DNA from: Zerene cesonia
Taxonomy: Eukaryota; Arthropoda; Insecta; Lepidoptera; Pieridae
DNA: 64,000 bases
Assembly (NCBI RefSeq): GCF_012273895.1
Contig: NC_052129.1
Location: 3,348,001 to 3,412,000, forward strand
Reading direction: 5' to 3'
Below are positions 57,737-64,000 of this stretch, piece by piece. Position 1 is the first letter of the stretch. Each line of letters opens with the position of its first letter. Below the pieces are notes generated by a model. That model worked only from the letters and a program-made list of their open reading frames with translations, searched no databases and was not told where the DNA came from. Made by a program: the position numbers and the translations under genes.

Positions 57737-58127
57737 TTATAGACACCAACATCACTTCTGTCAATTACACTAACAGACAAAATTTTAAAATTAAGTAAAA
57801 ATCACTAAACCTTCACATCGCCAGACATGAAAGGAACTAGTCCATTTATATGGGACCACACGGGATGACATCGGCTCTCAAGTACAAAAAAAATTACCAA
57901 AATCCATTCTGAGTTCACAGTTAAAGTTCTAAGATAACAGTCGAATTGAGAACCTCCTCCGTTTTTGAAGTCGGTTGAATTTTTATTTACATTTGCATAA
58001 GTTCCGAGTGCATCTACAGATACTGATTGAATTGGAAAACTTTATTCTATACGATTATTATGAAGTACGCAATTCAAATAGATTTTCCCAACAATATATC
58101 TTCAATATCTGAAATGATTATTGTATT

Positions 58128-58229
58128 TAGAAATTAAAAACTTTTCAACGGATTTTAAACGCGATTTATTCATTATATTATTAACCCGACGTATCGAACA
58201 CTTTACAGCGAGCGTGGTCACGGGGAGAC
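58128..58229 (-). mobile_element. Foldback element, single arm
   Basis: It contains the whole arm from TAGAAATTAAAAACTTTTCA to AGCGTGGTCACGGGGAGAC. The second arm is absent. Confidence 0.6.
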
Positions 58230-58430
58230 ATGATTATTGTAGTGTTATTCTTGTGATTCTTTGAGTAATACTTATAAAATGTACAAGTGTTGATATTCCA
58301 CTGATAAATGTAACCAATGATACAGTCTATCGGTCAATAATCAGCATTGAGCATTGATTCTTTTTACATTGTATTCAATGTATCGCATTGAACTCTTAAA
58401 CTTGAACTAGAGTAAATTAATATGTATACT

Positions 58431-58512
58431 TTAAAAATTTATCCCAGCGATTGTAGCCTTATACGTACATCTTAAAAATTTATTCAAGCGCTTGTAGCCT
58501 TATATGTAGGTT
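58431..58512. repeat. Two imperfect tandem copies of about 41 bp
   Basis: TTAAAAATTTATCCCAGCGA...GTAGCCTTATACGTA is followed directly by TTAAAAATTTATTCAAGCGC...GTAGCCTTATATGTA. This is a local duplication with a handful of differences. Confidence 0.8.
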
Positions 58513-58539
58513 CAATCTAGAGATTAAACTTAATTTACC

Positions 58540-58820
58540 CGCCCGCTAGATGGCATTCTTTGAAAAGCTCCAAATTCCGCATCGCGCGTTCGTCATCCCG
58601 CTAACCACGGTGTTCGCTCATTTGACATCACGTGCGCACGCGCGTGGGAGCAATGTTTACCGTGTCAGTGGTGTGCACCGAGTGTACACCGTACAATACC
58701 ATCCGAGTGCGATGACCGAACGGTGACTACTCGCCGATGGTCATTACCATCGCGCTAATTGTGCAAACTCGCGCTACCGTATGGCGACGTTTGGGACAAA
58801 CGCGCTGTAATCTGTGTCAA
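58540..58820. promoter_or_regulatory. CpG-rich promoter-like patch
   Basis: This is an unusually GC-rich and CpG-dense stretch in AT-rich DNA. It has a CACGTG E-box (about 58630), ACGCGCGTG and an arthropod initiator TCAGT at 58665-58669. There is no TATA box at the right distance and no downstream ORF. It could be a promoter or 5' exon for a gene beyond the window, or for the DYRK gene on the minus strand. Confidence 0.35.
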
Positions 58821-60189
58821 TAACTGTTAGGATTTACACACTGTTTCCAATTCATTAATCATTCTCATATATTAAATTAATAGAATAACTACTGGTACGA
58901 TACAATTCGTAATGATTTGAATATGATCATTGGCATAAGTAACCTTATAATTATTATATACTAACGGGTATAGTGCACTTTCATATTACCTACACTGTTA
59001 TAAGATGCAAATGAATATTCTCATCATTTCCAGCTAGCATTTGTGCAGTAAATAACAGTACGTTGAATTAGAGGAAAATTCCTGTGGCGCTCTCTAAACA
59101 GATTGGTTTTGTATCAGCAATCTGGTGTATCCGAGCGTTATTAATATTCTTTATTGATAAACATCCACAGGCCGCATCAGACATTTCGCACAAAAACTAA
59201 ACGCAATTTCACGCCTCGGCGCCCGTACACTTTCACGTGTTCAAATGTAAACTGGATGAATTCCAAAACCGTCTAGATTTAAATAATATAAAAATATTTG
59301 AAACGAATTGTAGGTATTTCCGGATATTGTTGGAAACGTTTCAATCGAGATAATGCTTTATACAATTGGGTTTATGGTGTAAACTGCTCCGCACAGATCA
59401 GTAGACATTTTACCAGGTGTTCCCCTCGATATTATCCGCTCTATATATCCCCAGAATTTTGAGCTTTCAACATAAAATTGTTGTTATCTATATCAAAGTT
59501 TACGTATCAACTTTAATTGTATCGGATGTTACTATGAGAGAAACATTAAACGACCCATACATCATCTTTGCGTAAATAATAATAAAAAAGCACTTAATCT
59601 CCAGAACGAAAGCAGTCTTCTTGAAATAATTATGCTAACTCAGTTATTCTTGCGGAAATATAACATTAAGAATATTAAACAGGCGAGATGACTAGCCATG
59701 TTCATCGAACTCTCTGAAGGTCCCATCAGGTCAACGCACAGGATAAAAATTATGTTATATTTCCGTTTCTAATGCGGAGACGGTGGCGCTGACCACAATC
59801 AAGGATGTTATTGGCTTTACGCCACGTTTTAATGAACTTTAGAAGGAACTTATACGTTTTTCCTTATACTAACGCTAACAAGGCGTAGTAAATTAATAAA
59901 ATTTAAAAATAATTTTCTCTCTTGCACTTGCAGCTCGCAAATATAATTTTTTGTTTGATAATTAATGTTATTATTTTCTCATCAACAAATAATGGAACTG
60001 TAATTGTGTTGCTTGTCGAGGTTGACATAAATAAATCTTTTAATGATATATATCGTGGTTAACTTGTTTGCATGCCGGACAAATCTTTGTGGTTTTTGGT
60101 ATGCTTTATTTAATGTAGAATACGCACTTTTTTTAATAAATAAAAAAATACAAGTCTTTTGTATGGTACCTACTAGAAAAGCATCTATA
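58821..60189. other. Intergenic, nothing recognised
   Basis: AT-rich, no gene or repeat signal. Confidence 0.4.
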
Positions 60190-60340
60190 ATCATCATCAT
60201 AGTCATCAGCTCATGTGTGATGCCAATACAGGGACACAGGCTTTCTATAAATGTTAACGCCATAATCCACCACGCTCGCCATTTGCGGGTTGGCAGAACT
60301 TTTATTTCATGGACATGCCGGTGTCTTCATGTCGGTTGCT
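60190..60340 (+). mobile_element. SINE/LINE-like fragment (copy 2)
   Basis: CAGGGACACAGG, CCACCACGCTCGCCATTTGC, GGGTTGGCAGAAC and ACATGCCGGTGTCTTCATG match copy 1 at 41486-41610 in the same order. Confidence 0.6.
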
Positions 60341-60762
60341 TAAATCTAATTCAATAATCATTGAATCATACATCAATTATCATATCGTAAAAACCTGTAA
60401 GCACTATTCACACGCTCATAACATTCTTAATTCATTTAAAATAATTTTACTTTTATAAAACTGTGTATAAAGCTGTATGGCTTTCTAAGAGCAACTGTCC
60501 ATAAGGACTCCAGATGGTTATAAATATTTAATGCATCCTCCCGCTCACTTACACCCCGGAGGGGTTTCATTAAACTTTGTTTTTAGACATGTTGCGTCCA
60601 CATTGTGAGTCATTAGCCAGTAGCTTGTCTTTACAGCGGGAGCAAGTAATGATCGAACCTTGTGTCACAATGTAAATCTATTGCAAGAGAGTTGCCATTG
60701 TTTTCGATCCTAATATTGTTGTTTTGATGAAGCATTTAAAAAAGCTATGCTACATATCGAGC

Positions 60763-60840
60763 CGCTGGACTCAGGCCGCTGGTGATCGGTCGTTTTGGAA
60801 ATCTTTGGGGGAGGCCTATGTCCAACAGTGGACGTCCTAA
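60763..60840 (+). pseudogene. C-terminal remnant of an RTE-type LINE reverse-transcriptase ORF
   Basis: The frame reads RWTQAAGDRSFWKSLGEAYV then QQWTS and a stop. The 'RW.QAA.DR..W..LGEAYVQQWT' ending is the characteristic C-terminus of lepidopteran RTE non-LTR retrotransposon polyproteins. Only the last 25 or so codons are visible, so this is a 5'-truncated insertion, which is usual for LINEs. Confidence 0.8.
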
Positions 60841-63244
60841 AAGGCTGTAACATGCTAATTTGCAAAATCTTTTTTACTACGATTTGAGAAGAACATTTAA
60901 AATATATGTCAGGAAAAATTACAATTTAACATAAACTACATCTAATAGTGTGTATATGTTACAACCATAGCCGGTCATAACGATTTCTGACTACAAAAAT
61001 CAATCAAAAGTTAACCGATAATGAATTTTGATTGTAACATACATACATACAACTGACAGACACTACACAGCCATCAATTAGCACGATTCGCGATAATAAT
61101 GTTTACATCCAGAATTATTTATGAATAGATAATAATAATGTTAGCGAATATTGATTGTTTATCGCTCAAGTCACAATTCATTGTGCTACTCCAACCGGTC
61201 AATATTAATCTTTGTCATATCGAAAGCTTGAGCAAATATTATTGTAATTTGCATTTACATAATTGAATAACTGTTCATGTTGAATATTTATATATTAAGA
61301 AAGTCTTTGTTTATATTATCGGGTAAATAAGAGTTTGCGTTGAACGGATTTAAATGTTATTTTACAGAATATGTCATGACATATCAAGTAAGTTAATTAA
61401 CGGATATCAAGCTTTGCATCGTGTTTTATTCCAAACTAACATTATGCCCCGGCTCTGGCCGTGGTACACATACATATAGCCTCACTCGGGAATCATGTAG
61501 GTACATAAGTAGCATGCATCATGTAGTAAGGTAAGCGCGTTCAAACGTTATATGAGCGCAGGTCTAAAGCATATCTATATGCTTGTGAAGCTTTATGTCT
61601 GACATCTGTATAATCCAATATAATATACAGAAATCTCTCATTTATTTGTACCTTTGCATTGTTTGTAACAAAACTATATAAACTGGGACAATCGAGTAGC
61701 AACAAACCAGTTGATGCAATGACACATTGTGGGTTTATTCACAGAATTATGTACCGTATGCGGTTGCGAAATCATTTCCGTCGCCAGCCTAATTAGTGAA
61801 TTGCGTATTTAGCCGCCATGAATACACTAGCCTGTTGTTAACACAAACACAGTCCTAACTGATACTGTTTCTAGAGTGTAGTGTTTAGACAGTTAAGTTT
61901 GACGATATCTCCTGATCGTGTAGTGTGTTACTGCACTCAATAAGTGTGTTTGCCCTCATAGTAGTGTGCTTCTGCATTGTGAACATCATAAGGCTGATAG
62001 TGATTATGGTGAACGTAGCTTTCTATGACAGATTAAAAAAAAATTATTTTCAAAAAAAGTCACCGGCGTTTATGGGGAAACACAAAAGATTCTATAAAAT
62101 GGAACCTAGACACAACGATATCCTATCATACACAATAAGAATCACGTCATTCGGTTAAATACCATCAATGTTATCAAGTAACGAAACAAAAGTAATGCTT
62201 GTACCTAACGTACCTACGTCATATCACTAAAAGTGATTGATAGATAATTTTGCGTAGAGATAAAATAGGAGGATAGGTAAAAGATATTATTTTTGTAAAT
62301 TTCAACGCTTCTTGTGGGAAACCAAACTTTCCTAACAATTCTTATTTCTATAGCAGTGTCTGAATGACTCTCAATACGTTTAACAAAATATAGAACTTCT
62401 CCGTCTTAAATTACAAATGTTGTTGTTATGTACAACAACACACAACACAACAACACAGTTTCTTTGCCACGTAACTGCACCCAGTGCATCTAAGAACTCC
62501 TAGCAAAAGTTATAATAACATGTAATACCCGTCTCAATTAGCACAATGAAAGCACGCAGCGACACAAATTTATATTGCATTCACGTACTAAATGAAATAT
62601 TTCAGAGGCCGCGGCGGCAGCGCTATAAACTCAGTGACTACATATAATGGAGGTCTGGAGTCGCGGACTGGAACGGGCGACGACCGGGGGAAAATGGGTT
62701 ATGTTGTGACGTCATTACATATCATAAAACTATATACACACAACGAGTGGAACTTTATTTTTTATATGGTTGTAGTGCAAACTTGTGGATGGCTTTATGC
62801 GAATACAAAGCATAGGTGAATATTACAAAATATAAAAATGGATTGTTATATAAATATAACAGAGTAGTGCAAATATAGGGATAGCAAAAAATTAATATAT
62901 ATAAATGTCTAGTTTAATGTGCGTTGTTAAGTTTATTATGTTTTAGCATCTTTGTCGTAAATAGTACAAAGTAATCAAAGTTTACATTTTCCAGCTTGTA
63001 GGTACTCAGTAGTCGAGCATTTATTGCTTAATTTTATTAAGTTTACTGTAAAACTATCTACTAGAACGTTGTTAAGATATAAAATATATTATTCATAGCT
63101 CGTTAAACGCGACAAACTTGCTGTTACAACTTATTGATTAAAATTTCATGTATAATGGTATTCACATAGTATTGTTTCTAAGCACATTACTTCTAACAAT
63201 GCTAAAGCGGTGATCCTTAACCGCTATTCCTAATTATTATATTA
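60841..63244. other. Intergenic with weak exon-like segments
   Basis: An acceptor ATATTTCAG (about 62604) precedes a GC-rich open segment to about 62697. A hydrophobic frame at 61925-62158 lacks an ATG for its N-terminal half. Both are unsupported. Confidence 0.3.
62418..62440. repeat. 9-bp inverted repeat
   Basis: TGTTGTTGT-TATGT-ACAACAACA, followed by further ACAACA units. Confidence 0.85.
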
Positions 63245-63453
63245 CTAGCTGCGCCCCGCGGTTTCACCCGCGTAAGTCCGTATCAAGTAGAAATATCGGG
63301 ATAAAAAGTTGCCTATATGTTATTCCAGTTCTCCAGCTATCTACGCACCAAATTTCATTGCAACCGGATCAGTAGTTTTTGCGTGAAAGAGCAACAAACA
63401 CACACACACATCCTTACAAACTTTCGCACTTATAATATCAGTAGGAAGTAGGA
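63245..63453 (-). mobile_element. Non-autonomous Helitron-like element, complete
   Basis: CTAG plus GCTGCGCCCCGCGGTTTCAC, the canonical core and the TATAATATCAGTAGGA end. The TCCTAC start is duplicated (two possible 5' ends, 63446 or 63453). It is close to the 10708 copy. Confidence 0.85.
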
Positions 63454-63754
63454 TATACCTACTTAACGGTGCCTGCCTACCTATCTTTATGTATCAGGTA
63501 TGTAAATAAGCAATTTTTTTTTACCGTACTCCTATTTACATATCCTTCAATGACTCCCACTATAGATCATTGTATGTGTGTATACATATAACGGTGCACA
63601 ATTGACACAACACTATTATATGCAAGTGGGAGAGTAGCGGTATTAAAATAACAAATAAAATCATTATTTGTTCAGAATCTTTGCAAACTCCAATGACATA
63701 GACTTTCTAAAGACTATCACTCCTATCTAAGCACGGAACCGTATATATAAATTA

Positions 63755-63914
63755 CTAGCTGTGTTCCGCAGTTTCACCCGCCACGTACATGTTATATAGC
63801 CTTAAGCTTTTCTCAATAAATACACTATTTAACATAAAATATATTCTTGAAAGTTCCTAAGATTAGTGCGTTCAAAGGAACGTACAAAACGTCTTCTGCT
63901 TTATATTATTAGTA
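63755..63914 (-). mobile_element. Diverged Helitron-like element
   Basis: CTAGCTGTGTTCCGCAGTTT, the hairpin region ACCCGCC, CTAAGATTAGTGCGTTC and the distal TTATATTATTAGTAT. It is a separate subfamily, closest to the 57588 copy in its distal half. Confidence 0.65.
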
Positions 63915-64000
63915 TACCTAGATAAAAACACGAGGAAGTTGATAGTTTAATTTTTAGTTTTATAGCATTGAAATGCTTTAAAATTTCAAAATTTCTCAAG

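Noticed and set aside
61925..62158. Frame with a hydrophobic N-terminal segment
   Set aside because: The membrane-like part precedes the first ATG, and no acceptor or promoter supports it.

Overview
This window looks like draft lepidopteran (moth or butterfly) nuclear DNA. It is strongly AT-rich and gene-poor, and it is littered with short mobile elements of a type typical of that order: non-autonomous Helitron-like elements that begin with TC, end with a GC-rich hairpin plus CTAG, and sit between a host A and T. It also carries the last codons of an RTE-type LINE, tails that resemble lepidopteran non-LTR/SINE elements, and a foldback element. Two runs of exactly 1000 N (11768-12767, 45010-46009) and one of 10 N (43120-43129) are assembly gaps.

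Protein-coding content is small. At the left edge, on the minus strand, is one internal exon (518-674) of a class II DYRK protein kinase, covering DFG, the YxY activation loop, APE and DxWSLG. The rest of the kinase was not found; its later exons lie outside the window on the left. In the middle is the best complete gene I can reconstruct. It has a TATA box and arthropod initiator at 20236-20269, a 14-codon first exon at 20443-20484, a 4.4 kb intron, and a 540-nt terminal exon at 24868-25407. Together these encode a 193-residue basic protein with many kinase-type sites, which I do not recognise. Weaker candidates are an intact 124-codon minus-strand ORF (5962-6336), a two-exon plus-strand reading frame with phase-compatible splice sites (39778-40251), and a minus-strand exon-like segment inside the large intron (23557-23620).

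Layout: 0-10 kb kinase exon and AT-rich non-coding DNA; 10.7-18.3 kb a run of Helitron-like copies and a foldback element; 19.7-26.4 kb a LINE/SINE tail and the two-exon gene; 28-31.6 kb more Helitron-like copies and a tandem 75-bp repeat; 31.6-42.7 kb sparse, with a few GC-rich patches; 42.7-47.6 kb repeats, including a transposon with perfect terminal inverted repeats and a 9-bp target duplication whose interior is the 1000-N gap; 49-58 kb mosaic and nested repeats; 58.5-58.8 kb a CpG-rich promoter-like patch; 60-64 kb LINE remnants and two more Helitron-like copies.

I saw no operon-like system, CRISPR array or rRNA, and no tRNA I could support. The strongest novelty candidates are the nested inverted-repeat transposon around the 45-46 kb gap and the unrecognised two-exon gene. 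Nothing here links the genes into one pathway.
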